Below, piece after piece: positions 36,035 through 44,011 of a DNA stretch of 64,000 nucleotides. The notes beneath the pieces are model-generated. The model was not told the DNA's origin and made no database searches. It worked only from the letters and a program-made list of their open reading frames with translations. The stretch lies in contig JAACAK010000080.1 in the NCBI GenBank assembly GCA_011774835.1, forward strand, positions 1-64,000, given 5' to 3'. Position numbers and translations under genes: made by a program. Each line of letters begins with the position of its first letter. Position 1 is the stretch's first letter. Source of the stretch: Candidatus Kutchimonas denitrificans (GTDB taxonomy: Bacteria > Gemmatimonadota > Gemmatimonadetes > Palauibacterales > KS3-K002).

Positions 36035-36281
36035 GTGGGAATTCCGAAGTCGGATATCGGGATTCTGATTTCGGGAAGTTCGAGTTCTCTCCGAATTGTC
36101 GAAGACGATTCGGGGATTCGGTGATTCGGAGATTCGGGGAGGTGCGAACCGTCCTGGCTGATTCAGCCTCGCGATCACCTCCCTATTCCCCGAACCCCCG
36201 AATCCCCGAATCCGCTTCGACAATTCGGAGAGAGCTGAATATCCCCGAAATCAGAATCCCGACATCCGACTGGGAATTCCC
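36035..36281. repeat. Intergenic repeat family A, copy A2 (complete inverted pair)
   Basis: The left arm 36035-36144 and right arm 36176-36281 are imperfect reverse complements (by eye above 80% matched) with a ~31-base loop. The 18-base core is at 36087-36104 and its complement at 36215-36232. The arms carry GATTCGGGGATTCGG iterations. The element fills the gap between the stops of two convergent genes, eight to ten bases from each. Confidence 0.9.
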
Positions 36282-36290
36282 TGAGTCCCA

Positions 36291-38225
36291 TCACCCGTCG
36301 ATGAGCTTCTGTACTTCCCGCTGCGCGTCCATCAAGCGGTCGATGTCGTCGGCCACCTCCCGGGCGGCCTCCAGGTCGCCGGTCAGGCTTTCGACGCTGC
36401 CGCCGCCGGCGTGCATGTGGAGCAGGCCCAGGCGAATCGTCTCCAGCGCCGCCACCGCGTCGGCCAGCCGGTCCTGCGCTGCGTCGCGCGCCGCGGCCAG
36501 GTCGTCCTCCAGCTGCTGCTGCCGCTCCGTCACGTCGCTCTCGGGGAGCGCCGCCTGCAGCGACCGGCTCTGCCGCTTGTCCGCCCGCAGGCCGCCGAGC
36601 ACCTCGGTCAACTCGTCCACCCGGCGGCGCATCCGCTGGGCGTCGTTTTCCAGCTTTCGCACCACGTCGGGCAGCTGGCGCAACGATCTCCGCGCCGCAC
36701 GCGGCAGCTGGTCGTAGAGGCGGTCCGCCGCCAGGCCGATGGCGATCTCGGTGGGCCGGTAGGTGGCCGAGCCCGCCTGCGGGAGCCGCTTGAGGCCCAG
36801 GCCGGCGAGCCGGAACATCCAGCGGCCGAACCGGGAGCGCCAGAGCCAACTCCGCAAGCGCCCGTCCAGATCGTGTCGCTTCTGGATCCGGGTCAGCGCC
36901 GGGACACCGGTGCCGAGGCCGGTCAGCAGCCCGAAGCTGAAGGTCAGCGCCAGCGTCTCGGACGGGCTGTTGAACATGGCGATCAGCGATACGGCCGCGG
37001 TGACGATGCCTCCGACCGAGAGGACGCGGAGTGACCATTCGTACTTCGATGGCTCGTGGCCGTACTCGAACGACCCTTCTTCCCGGTTGCGCTCGATCTC
37101 GGCCCGGAAGGCGACCAGCAGCTCCTCGCGGCCGAACCCGGACTTGAGGAGCCGGCGCACGCGGTTCACCGTGATCCCCAGCGGCGCCAGACTGAGGCCG
37201 CCGAAGAACACGCCGTATCCGATCGTCGTTCCCAGCCCGTAGCCCACCGCGCTGCCCAGGAGCGAGGCCACCGTTCCCGACGCGCTGAACAGCAGGAAGA
37301 AGTAGAGCAGGATGCCGCCGGTCCCGATGTCGCCGGTCCGCTTGATGAAGGAGCGGAGGGGCGCGGGCACATCCCGGCGTTGCTCCACCAACTGGCCCAG
37401 CGTCTCGGCCAGCTCCTCCTCGTTCGGGAACCGGTTCTCCGGCTCCTTGGCCAGGCAGCGGTCGATGGTCCGGGCCAGTTGGGTCGGCACGCCCGGCGCC
37501 ACCGAGACCAAAGCCGGCGCCGGCTCGCTCAGGTGCTTGCCGAGGATCGCCGGCGCCGTCGAACCCTCGAAGGGAAGGCTGCCGGCGAGGGCGTAAAAGC
37601 CCACGATGCCGAGGGAATAGATGTCGCTGCTCGCGCCCACCGGACCGCCGCGGGCCTGTTCCGGGCTCATGAACTCCGCCGTCCCCGCCACCCGGTCGGC
37701 CCGGCCCCCGGCGCTCTCGGCCACGCTGGCGATCCCGAAGTCGGCCACCAGCGCTCGCCCGCTCCCCTCCTCCAGCAGGATGTTGTCCGGCTTCACGTCC
37801 CGGTGCACGACCCCCTGGGCGTGGGCATAGGCCAGCGCCCAGGACACCTCGCGCAGGATCCGGGCGACCTCCGAGGCGGCACGCGGCCCCCGCGAACGCA
37901 CACGCTCCCCCAGCGTCTCCCCCTCGATATAGGCCATGGCGAAGAACACGAAGTCGTCGACCTCGTCGACGGCGAAGATCGGGACGATGTTGGGGTGCGA
38001 GAGCTTCGCGGCGGTCCGGGCTTCCTGCAGGAACCGCTCGCGAGTCGCCGCCTGCCCGGCGAGCGCCGGCGGCAAGAGCTTCAGCGCCACCGGACGATCG
38101 AGGCTCACCTCGCGCGCCAGGTACACGATCCCCATGCCGCCCCGGCCGAGCTCGCGCTCGATCGAATAGCGGCCGGCCAGCGCCTGCTGCAGCTCCACGA
38201 ACCCGGCCTCGGTCTGATCGACCAT
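36291..38225 (-). CDS. Ser/Thr protein kinase with multi-helix membrane region and coiled coil
   Basis: 644 residues from ATG 38225, chosen for AAGGTGG just upstream; the frame continues further 5' but without credible protein. The kinase domain (about 20-285) has GRGGMG (28-33), K49, HRDVKPDN (141-148) and DFG (162-164). Then come about four hydrophobic helices (around 305-440), a linker and a long C-terminal coiled coil with many Arg, Glu and Gln. No extracellular TPR or PASTA part is seen, so sensing may be in the membrane or by the coiled coil. The substrate is unknown. Confidence 0.88.
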   Translation of the reverse strand: MVDQTEAGFVELQQALAGRYSIERELGRGGMGIVYLAREVSLDRPVALKLLPPALAGQAATRERFLQEARTAAKLSHPNIVPIFAVDEVDDFVFFAMAYIEGETLGERVRSRGPRAASEVARILREVSWALAYAHAQGVVHRDVKPDNILLEEGSGRALVADFGIASVAESAGGRADRVAGTAEFMSPEQARGGPVGASSDIYSLGIVGFYALAGSLPFEGSTAPAILGKHLSEPAPALVSVAPGVPTQLARTIDRCLAKEPENRFPNEEELAETLGQLVEQRRDVPAPLRSFIKRTGDIGTGGILLYFFLLFSASGTVASLLGSAVGYGLGTTIGYGVFFGGLSLAPLGITVNRVRRLLKSGFGREELLVAFRAEIERNREEGSFEYGHEPSKYEWSLRVLSVGGIVTAAVSLIAMFNSPSETLALTFSFGLLTGLGTGVPALTRIQKRHDLDGRLRSWLWRSRFGRWMFRLAGLGLKRLPQAGSATYRPTEIAIGLAADRLYDQLPRAARRSLRQLPDVVRKLENDAQRMRRRVDELTEVLGGLRADKRQSRSLQAALPESDVTERQQQLEDDLAAARDAAQDRLADAVAALETIRLGLLHMHAGGGSVESLTGDLEAAREVADDIDRLMDAQREVQKLIDG

Positions 38226-38578
38226 GGGTTCCACCTTGCTTCCACCGGTGGTGAGTTGCAAGGCCCTTGCCGCCCTCCCCCTGACCCCCACACGGTTTTC
38301 ATCGATGCTCATGCGGGACCACGTGCCCGGCGCCACCCGCTGTTGCGTAAACATTTGAATATGAACCTCCCCCGGCTCCTCGGGCTCGCCGTCCCAGCCA
38401 GCGGCGGCCCCGGGCCAAAGGCTCTAACTTTCGTGCCACTAACACTTTCACTCGGTTTGTGTTATATTGCCCGCGAGTTTCCCTCGCGCGCCTCCCACGG
38501 CGCGCATAGCGTATTCGCTCCCTCCCCCACATTTGCCGCTTTTCCTGTAAGCGAAGTCACATCACAGGAGGGTTCACC
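38226..38578. other. Divergent intergenic region with leader hairpin
   Basis: About 350 bp between the kinase and an outer-membrane protein gene, with no gene seen. On the plus strand TATATT (38463-38468) could be a -10 box, but no good -35 is at the right distance. Downstream is a perfect hairpin, GCGCGCC-TCCCAC-GGCGCGC (38486-38505), inside what would be the mRNA leader, then AGGAGGG at 38566-38572. Confidence 0.45.
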
Positions 38579-39202
38579 ATGGGCAAGAAGTTGTTCGGAG
38601 CCACCGTACTGGCGTTCGTGCTGGGTGCCACGCCGGCGTTCGGTCAGTTGCCCGGGCTGGAGCTGGAGCCGTTCTTGGGGGCGTACATCCCGACCCAGGA
38701 CATCGTGGATCAGGACATCCCGCTGGTCGGTTCGGTACAGGGGAGCCAGAAGGAGGCGTTTGCCGCTGGGGCGCGCCTGACAGCCTGGCTGGCCGGTCCG
38801 CTGGGCGTCGAAGGCACCTTCACGTACGCCTTCAGCGACGCGGAAAATCTCGGCGCGGTCACCGCTGATCAGAGTGCCGGCGTCTGGATGGGCAGCGGGC
38901 GTGTGATCCTGAAGCTGCTGCCGGGCCCGGTGGGCGTCCACGCGACCGGCGGTGTCGCGCTGATCGGCCGGACCGGCGACGCGTACAACGATGTCACGGA
39001 AGGCGAAACCGATCTTGGCGGTGTCGTGGGGCTCGGACTGCGGTTCAAGCTGCCGGGCATCTTCGCGATCCGGGGCGATGTGGATGCCTTCGGCTATGAG
39101 ACCCAGTTCACCGGAGACTTCGGCGGCACGACGCTCGAAACCGAGGGGCAGTTCCAGGTCGATGTCGTGGCTTCGGTGGGTCTGATCATCGGGCTCATGT
39201 AA
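38579..39202 (+). CDS. Outer-membrane beta-barrel protein
   Basis: 207 residues behind a strong AGGAGGG (38566-38572). A signal peptide ends near GATPAFGQ. The rest is alternating-strand sequence rich in Gly and aromatics (GVEGTFTYAFSD, VVGLGLRFKLPG), and it ends with the short strand VDVVASVGLIIGLM. It fits the small OMP_b-brl fold of 8 strands. Role unknown. Confidence 0.75.
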   Translation: MGKKLFGATVLAFVLGATPAFGQLPGLELEPFLGAYIPTQDIVDQDIPLVGSVQGSQKEAFAAGARLTAWLAGPLGVEGTFTYAFSDAENLGAVTADQSAGVWMGSGRVILKLLPGPVGVHATGGVALIGRTGDAYNDVTEGETDLGGVVGLGLRFKLPGIFAIRGDVDAFGYETQFTGDFGGTTLETEGQFQVDVVASVGLIIGLM

Positions 39203-39691
39203 GCGATTCGGGGCGGATTACCGTTTCGGGCCCCTTCAGTTGCGGCCCTCATGCGTAATCTGTCATACACGAGGGCGACGAGCTCGCGCGTAGAAATTCG
39301 GTCCCGGAAGGGGCTCGGAATGCTGCATCGGGCCCACGACCGGGAAGTTGGACGGTAGGCCTGCTGGAAGTTGGGCGTCAACTCGACCGATTGGCGGACG
39401 AGCTGGCGGGGGGGCGACGGTATCTTTTCACACAGAGGTAGGAAATACGGAAGTGCTTGACGCTTGGGTTCGAACCCCCCATTTTGACGGCCAGAAGCCC
39501 AAGTAATCCAGCGAACCCCCGGGGGAACGCACCACATAGCAGGAACATCAAGGTCATCCGTCAGATGCCAGGGTGTGTCTCTGGGATCAGTATGTGTTCT
39601 GGGGCAGTCGCTGAAGTGGTAGTAAGGGGAAGTGGTTTTCACGATGCCGGGCCGCATGACCCCCGGCGACAAAACCAGGAGGAGTGGGAAA
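39203..39691. other. 490-bp intergenic region, no gene seen
   Basis: No frame here looks like protein. I see a 12-bp perfect palindrome GGGTTCGAACCC (39466-39477) and two GGAAGTTGG units (39343-39351 and 39366-39374) that resemble degenerate family C repeat units. The last bases carry AGGAGG (39678-39683) for the next gene. The composition is less GC-rich than coding parts. A small RNA or long leader is possible but unsupported. Confidence 0.5.
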
Positions 39692-40222
39692 ATGAGGAAA
39701 GCTCTGTTGGTCGCAGCCTTTATGCTCTTAACGCCGGCATTTCTGGCGGCGCAGACGCCCAAGTGGACGCTGGGTGCGGGCGTACTCGGCTTGACGTACG
39801 AGACCGAGAGCGAAGTGTTCCTGGCGACCATTCCGGGCGGTGGTGGCAATCTCGGGTTGTCCAGCGTGTTCATCGGGTTCTTCCCGCATGACAACGTTGC
39901 GATTCGGCCCGGAGTGAACTTCCAGCTGGCCAGCAATGGTGGAACGGCCTATGACGCGCTGATCGAAGCGCAGGTCGAGTACCACTTCAGCGGTGTAGGA
40001 ATGGCCTCGCCGTACGTATTCGGCCTGGGCCAGTTCAACCTGTTCGATGCCGGTGACTTGAGCGACAGTGAGACCGACTTCGCGGCTGGCGGAGGCATCG
40101 GGTACCGCTTGCTGCCCTTCGATTTCTGGGCTCTCATGTTCGAGGTTTCGTACCGCCGCTGGTTCGACTTCGAGTTGAACCAGGTCATGGGCTCGGTCAA
40201 GATGGAGGTGGTGTTCAACTAG
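39692..40222 (+). CDS. Outer-membrane beta-barrel protein (paralogue of 55235-55786)
   Basis: 176 residues from ATG 39692 behind AGGAGG. The signal peptide ends near LTPAFLAAQ. A beta-barrel follows with PKWTLGAGVLGLTYETE, FIGFFPHDNVAIRPG and the C-terminal IGYRLLPFDFWALMFEVSYR ending MEVVFN. The protein at 55235-55786 has the same order of motifs (TPRWALGG, YVGFFPHPQVAVVPG, IGYRWLPFEF, ending AEVVFN), so the two are paralogues. Role unknown. A strong terminator follows. Confidence 0.8.
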   Translation: MRKALLVAAFMLLTPAFLAAQTPKWTLGAGVLGLTYETESEVFLATIPGGGGNLGLSSVFIGFFPHDNVAIRPGVNFQLASNGGTAYDALIEAQVEYHFSGVGMASPYVFGLGQFNLFDAGDLSDSETDFAAGGGIGYRLLPFDFWALMFEVSYRRWFDFELNQVMGSVKMEVVFN

Positions 40223-40247
40223 CCCAAGGCGGACACAGCTAGTGGTG

Positions 40248-40281
40248 CAGCGGGCCGGCGTCGCCGGCCCGCTGTTTTTTT
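40248..40281 (+). terminator. Strong rho-independent terminator
   Basis: A perfect 12-bp stem, CAGCGGGCCGGC, pairs with GCCGGCCCGCTG across the 3-base loop GTC and is followed by seven T (40275-40281). It lies 26 bases after the outer-membrane protein stop and a few bases before the stop of convergent cbiO. Confidence 0.95.
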
Positions 40282-40286
40282 GGTAG

Positions 40287-41051
40287 CTAGCTCTGGCTCT
40301 CGTGGAGCCAGCGGGCGAGCTCGAGCCCGTGTTGGCGGAGGAGCCGGCCGTCCTCGAGCAAGTCGCGGGACGGTCGATCGGCGACAAGGTCGCCGCCGTC
40401 CATCAGGACCATGCGGGGGCAGACGGCGGCGGCGAATTCGACGTCGTGGGTCACGATGATGACGGTCTGGCTCCGCTCCTGGAGCAGGGCCGCCACGGTG
40501 CGGCGTCCGCGGCCGTCGAGCCCGGCGCTGGGCTCGTCGAAGGCGAGGACGCCGGGATCGGTGGTCAGGACGGTGGCGAGGGCGGCGCGTCGCTTTTCAC
40601 CGCCGCTGAGATGGTGGGCGGCGCGGTTCGCGTCGACCTCGCCCAGTCCGACGCTTTCTAACGCTGCCCGGGCACGTCGCCGCGCCTCGTCGGTCGCGAG
40701 CCCCTGGCAGAGTGGGCCGAAGGTCACGTCCTCCAGCAGCGTGGGCATGAACAGCTGGTCGTCCGGCTCCTGGAAAACCAGGCCGACCCGGTTGCGGATC
40801 TCGGGAAGGGCGGCGGGCTCGACGGTCAGATCGCCGATGCGGACGGAGCCGCCGGCGGGCAGCAGGATCCCGTTCAGGTGGAGGAGCAGGGTGCTCTTGC
40901 CGGCGCCGTTGGGACCGACGACGGCGACGTGCTCGCCGGGCTCGACTCGCAGGGACACGGCGGAAAGAGCGGGTCGTTCCCGGCCCGGATAGGTGTAGCT
41001 CAGATCGTCGATCTGGATCGACCAGGCGGCGGGGCGTTCCTGGGCGCTCAT
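40287..41051 (-). CDS. cbiO: ECF transporter ATPase CbiO (Co/Ni uptake)
   Basis: 254 residues with all ABC motifs: Walker A GPNGAGKST, Q-loop FQEPDDQ, signature LSGGEKRR, Walker B VLAFDEPSAGLD and switch His THD. The FQEPDDQLF form is typical of energy-coupling-factor ATPases such as CbiO. It overlaps cbiQ by four bases and works with CbiQ and CbiMN to import Co2+ or Ni2+ with ATP. Confidence 0.94.
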   Translation of the reverse strand: MSAQERPAAWSIQIDDLSYTYPGRERPALSAVSLRVEPGEHVAVVGPNGAGKSTLLLHLNGILLPAGGSVRIGDLTVEPAALPEIRNRVGLVFQEPDDQLFMPTLLEDVTFGPLCQGLATDEARRRARAALESVGLGEVDANRAAHHLSGGEKRRAALATVLTTDPGVLAFDEPSAGLDGRGRRTVAALLQERSQTVIIVTHDVEFAAAVCPRMVLMDGGDLVADRPSRDLLEDGRLLRQHGLELARWLHESQS

Positions 41052-41818
41052 AGCCAGGCCTCGAGCATCCCACCGGCCCAGATCGCGGCCAGGAGCCCGA
41101 TGATGGCGAAGCTCCCGGCGCGGCTTCCACCGGCCGCTGGCTTCAGCGTCGGCAGCGTGTCTCGATAACCCCGACTCAGCATGGCGGCGTGGATGCGGGT
41201 GCCGCGGGCGTGTGCACGAGCGAAAAGATGCGCCAGAGTCGATCCCCGGGCGCGCAGCACGCGCAGCGTCGGGCCGCCGCCGGCCCGGCTCCGCATCGCC
41301 CGTCCCGTCCGCTCCAACTCGTCGTTCAGCAAGTAGAGGTAGCGGTAGCCCAGCGCCAGCGAGCTCTTGACCAGGAAGGGCAGCGGCAGCCGGTGTAGCG
41401 CGTTCAGCATATCCGCCGAGCGGGTGACCGAGATCACGATCATCATGGCCGTGACGGCCAGAGTAGCGCGCACCAGGACCCCGCCGGCCCGCTCCAGGCC
41501 TGCCGTGGTGACGGTGAACGGCCCGATCTCGGCGGCGACCGGGCCGGGAACGGTCACCGGGAGGGCCAGCGCGGGAAGTAGGAAGAACGGGGTCGCCCCG
41601 AGAACGCGCCGGACCAGGGTGGAGGCGGGGACGCGGGCCACCCAGGCGCCGGCGAGGATCGTCACCGCCAGGACCGAGAGGGCCAGTCGGGCGCCCTGGG
41701 GCATGAGCGCGGCGGAACAGGCGGCGGTCAGGGCGATCCAGAGCCGCCCGTGTGGCGTGGTCCGAGCCGTCAGCCAGGACTGGCGGCCCGCATAGCGATC
41801 GAGATGTCGGAATCCCAC
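41048..41818 (-). CDS. cbiQ: ECF transporter transmembrane protein CbiQ
   Basis: 256 residues with four to five membrane helices and the coupling motifs A-R-G near MRSRAGGG and AHARGTRIHAAMLSRGY, which touch the ATPase in ECF T-components. It starts with GTG at 41818, directly after the TAG of cbiM, and its end overlaps cbiO. The clear operon order is cbiM, cbiQ, cbiO. Confidence 0.92.
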   Translation of the reverse strand: MGFRHLDRYAGRQSWLTARTTPHGRLWIALTAACSAALMPQGARLALSVLAVTILAGAWVARVPASTLVRRVLGATPFFLLPALALPVTVPGPVAAEIGPFTVTTAGLERAGGVLVRATLAVTAMMIVISVTRSADMLNALHRLPLPFLVKSSLALGYRYLYLLNDELERTGRAMRSRAGGGPTLRVLRARGSTLAHLFARAHARGTRIHAAMLSRGYRDTLPTLKPAAGGSRAGSFAIIGLLAAIWAGGMLEAWL

Positions 41819-42763
41819 CTAAGCCTCCCGCCTCCGCAGGGTCCGAAACGCCCTCAGCAGGGCGCCGGTGCCGACGAACAGGAGCGTGACGCCCAGGGCG
41901 GCGGCGATTAGTGTCCCGGCGGCCCCCGCCAGCCAGGCCTCGTAGTCGGGAAAAGGTGCCCCGACCCAGCCGGTGCCGCTTTCAGCGAAGCCGAGGTCGA
42001 TGGCCACGCGCTCCAGGCTGTCCGGACTGGCCGAGAGGACCACCGAGAGGATACCGGCGGCCACGGCCATCGCCCCCAGCGCGCCGAGCACCAGAGGCCG
42101 AGCGGGTCGGACCGCCCGATCACCCATCGGTCTGCCGTGGATCAAATCGGGCTGTCGGCGGACGAGCGCCGCCACCACTAGCCCCGTAATCGTCGCCTCG
42201 GCCAGGCCGATGATCGCGTGCACGCCAGCCATCGCGCCCACGGCCAGTCGGGTGGGAGCGATCCCGCTCACCCCCAGTTCGAGGCCGGCGGCGACGCCGA
42301 TGAGCAGCATGGCCGCGTAGGCCCCCAGCGCCGCCGCCAGGGCGCTTCTTCTGGGGCCGGGCCCCACCAGTCTCACGGCCATCGCATAGACGCTGTAACC
42401 CAGTAGTGCGCCCACGCCGGCGATGTTGACGATGTTGGCTCCCAACGCCGTGATGCCGCCGTCGGCGAAGATCACGGCCTGGGCGATGAGCACGGCGGTC
42501 ATCACCAGGAACCCGGCCCACGGTCCGAAGATGACCGCCACCAGCGTGCCGCCCATCAGGTGGCCGCTGGTGCCGGCGGCCACCGGGAAGTTGACCATCT
42601 GGGCGGCGAAGACCGCGGCCGTGGCCAGCCCCAGGGTCGGTGCGGCCCGCTCGTCCAGCTGCCGACGCGATCGATGCGCGGCGTACAGGACCAGCCCGGC
42701 CGCCGCGGCGAGCGTGCCCGCGGTGACAGGGGCGGAGAGGAAGCCGTCGGGAATATGAGCCAT
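41819..42763 (-). CDS. cbiM: CbiM substrate component fused to PDGLE (CbiN-like) domain
   Basis: 314 residues from ATG 42763. The N-terminus MAHIPDGFLS is the diagnostic CbiM/NikM start, whose His2-type N-terminal ATCUN-like metal site is needed for transport. About seven helices follow with ANIVNIAGVG and SGHLMGGTLVAV. The C-terminal ~95 residues, with SASPDSLERVAIDLGF, match the PDGLE domain of CbiN/NikN, so M and N are one protein. It selects Co2+ or Ni2+; which one is not determinable. The frame continues upstream but without credible protein. Confidence 0.9.
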   Translation of the reverse strand: MAHIPDGFLSAPVTAGTLAAAAGLVLYAAHRSRRQLDERAAPTLGLATAAVFAAQMVNFPVAAGTSGHLMGGTLVAVIFGPWAGFLVMTAVLIAQAVIFADGGITALGANIVNIAGVGALLGYSVYAMAVRLVGPGPRRSALAAALGAYAAMLLIGVAAGLELGVSGIAPTRLAVGAMAGVHAIIGLAEATITGLVVAALVRRQPDLIHGRPMGDRAVRPARPLVLGALGAMAVAAGILSVVLSASPDSLERVAIDLGFAESGTGWVGAPFPDYEAWLAGAAGTLIAAALGVTLLFVGTGALLRAFRTLRRREA

Positions 42764-42970
42764 CCGATCGATTCCGTACGCGGATCTCGGTATAGAACCG
42801 GCGCTGACCTTCAGCGAGTTGCCGGGACGCCGAGTTTCGCCACACCGGCTGTTGAACGCAAGGTTCCAGGGTGAGGGGCGAGCCGGTGACGCGGGTCGAT
42901 CCGTGTCTCGGTGGCGACGACCGACCCGTCGGTAGACCTCTGACCCGACGCGGGTTAGCTTGCAACGTTC

Positions 42971-44011
42971 ATGTCCGAGAGAAAGAACGCTCGCGTCTAC
43001 CATCTGGACCGTCCCGGCGAGCTGCGCCTGGTCGAGTCGCCGATCCCCGAGCCCGCCGACGGCGAGCTCGTGGCCCGGGTCTCCGTGGCGCTCACCTGCG
43101 GGACCGACGTGAAGACCTACCGGCGCGGTCACGCCCGGCTCAAGGTTCCGGGCCTTTTGGGTCATGAGTTCGCCGGGGTCGTGGAGCACATTGGTCCGGG
43201 GGTCCGGAACTTCACAGCAGGCGACCGTATCGTCGCGATGCCGACGGCTCCCTGCGGGGATTGCGTCTATTGCCTGCGCGGCGCCGAGAACCTGTGCCTC
43301 CATCTTTTCGAGGACATGACGTTGGGCGCCTACGGCGAGTACGTGCTGATACCCCGCCACATCGCGAACCGCAACACGTATCGAATTCCGGACGGAACAC
43401 CCGATCTCCAGGCGGCCTTTCTCGAACCCCTCGCCTGCACCGTACACGGCGCCGATTTGGTGGACATCGGGGGCGACCGGACCGTGCTGTTCATCGGTGA
43501 CGGACCCATCGCCCTGCTGTTCGCCCAGGTCGCTCGCTTGCGTGGCGCCGGCCGCGTCCTGCTGGCTGGCCGGCACGCGGAGCGGCTGGCGCTGGCGCGG
43601 CAGGTCGGCGTCGATCACGTGATCGGCGGCGATGCGGGGACGGCGGGGACCGTGGCGGAGCTCACCGATGGCCTGGGCCCCGACGTCGTCGTCGAATGCG
43701 TGGGCCGGCCCGACGCCTGGGAGGAGGCTGTGTCTCTGGTGCGTCGCGGCGGCGAAGTCCTGATGTTCGGCGGCTGCGAACGCGGATCGACGGTCGCTCT
43801 CGACACCGAACGGCTTCATTACGACGAAATCACACTCAAAGGCGGCTTTCACTTCACACCCGACAGCGTGCGCCGCGCCTGGGAGCTCATGCAGGGAGGC
43901 GCGCTGGCGCTCGAGCCGCTGGTGACTCACCGCATGTCACTCGACGAGCTGCCCCAAGCGCTCGAGCTCATGTCGCGGCGCGAAGCCGTGAAAGTCGCGA
44001 TCGTGCCATGA
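42971..44011 (+). CDS. Zinc-binding medium-chain dehydrogenase
   Basis: 346 residues. Catalytic zinc ligands are C43 (TCGTDVK), H (LLGHEFAG) and the following Glu. The structural zinc set is CGDCVYCLRGAENLC. A Rossmann coenzyme loop, FIGDGPIALLFAQ, follows. The fold fits the sorbitol/threonine dehydrogenase branch using NAD(H). Its ATGA end overlaps the start of a second, related dehydrogenase, so the two are coupled and may oxidise successive substrates or form one enzyme. Confidence 0.88.
   Translation: MSERKNARVYHLDRPGELRLVESPIPEPADGELVARVSVALTCGTDVKTYRRGHARLKVPGLLGHEFAGVVEHIGPGVRNFTAGDRIVAMPTAPCGDCVYCLRGAENLCLHLFEDMTLGAYGEYVLIPRHIANRNTYRIPDGTPDLQAAFLEPLACTVHGADLVDIGGDRTVLFIGDGPIALLFAQVARLRGAGRVLLAGRHAERLALARQVGVDHVIGGDAGTAGTVAELTDGLGPDVVVECVGRPDAWEEAVSLVRRGGEVLMFGGCERGSTVALDTERLHYDEITLKGGFHFTPDSVRRAWELMQGGALALEPLVTHRMSLDELPQALELMSRREAVKVAIVP

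Noticed and set aside
39440-39500. GGTTCGAACC motif that resembles a tRNA T-arm
   Set aside because: The T-stem would have two mismatches and no matching acceptor, D or anticodon arm can be drawn upstream. It is better described as a 12-bp palindrome.
42764-42970. Cobalamin riboswitch before cbiM
   Set aside because: GGTG and CCCGGCAACT-like pieces are present on the minus strand, but the B12 box and usual spacing are not, so I list only a possible structured leader.
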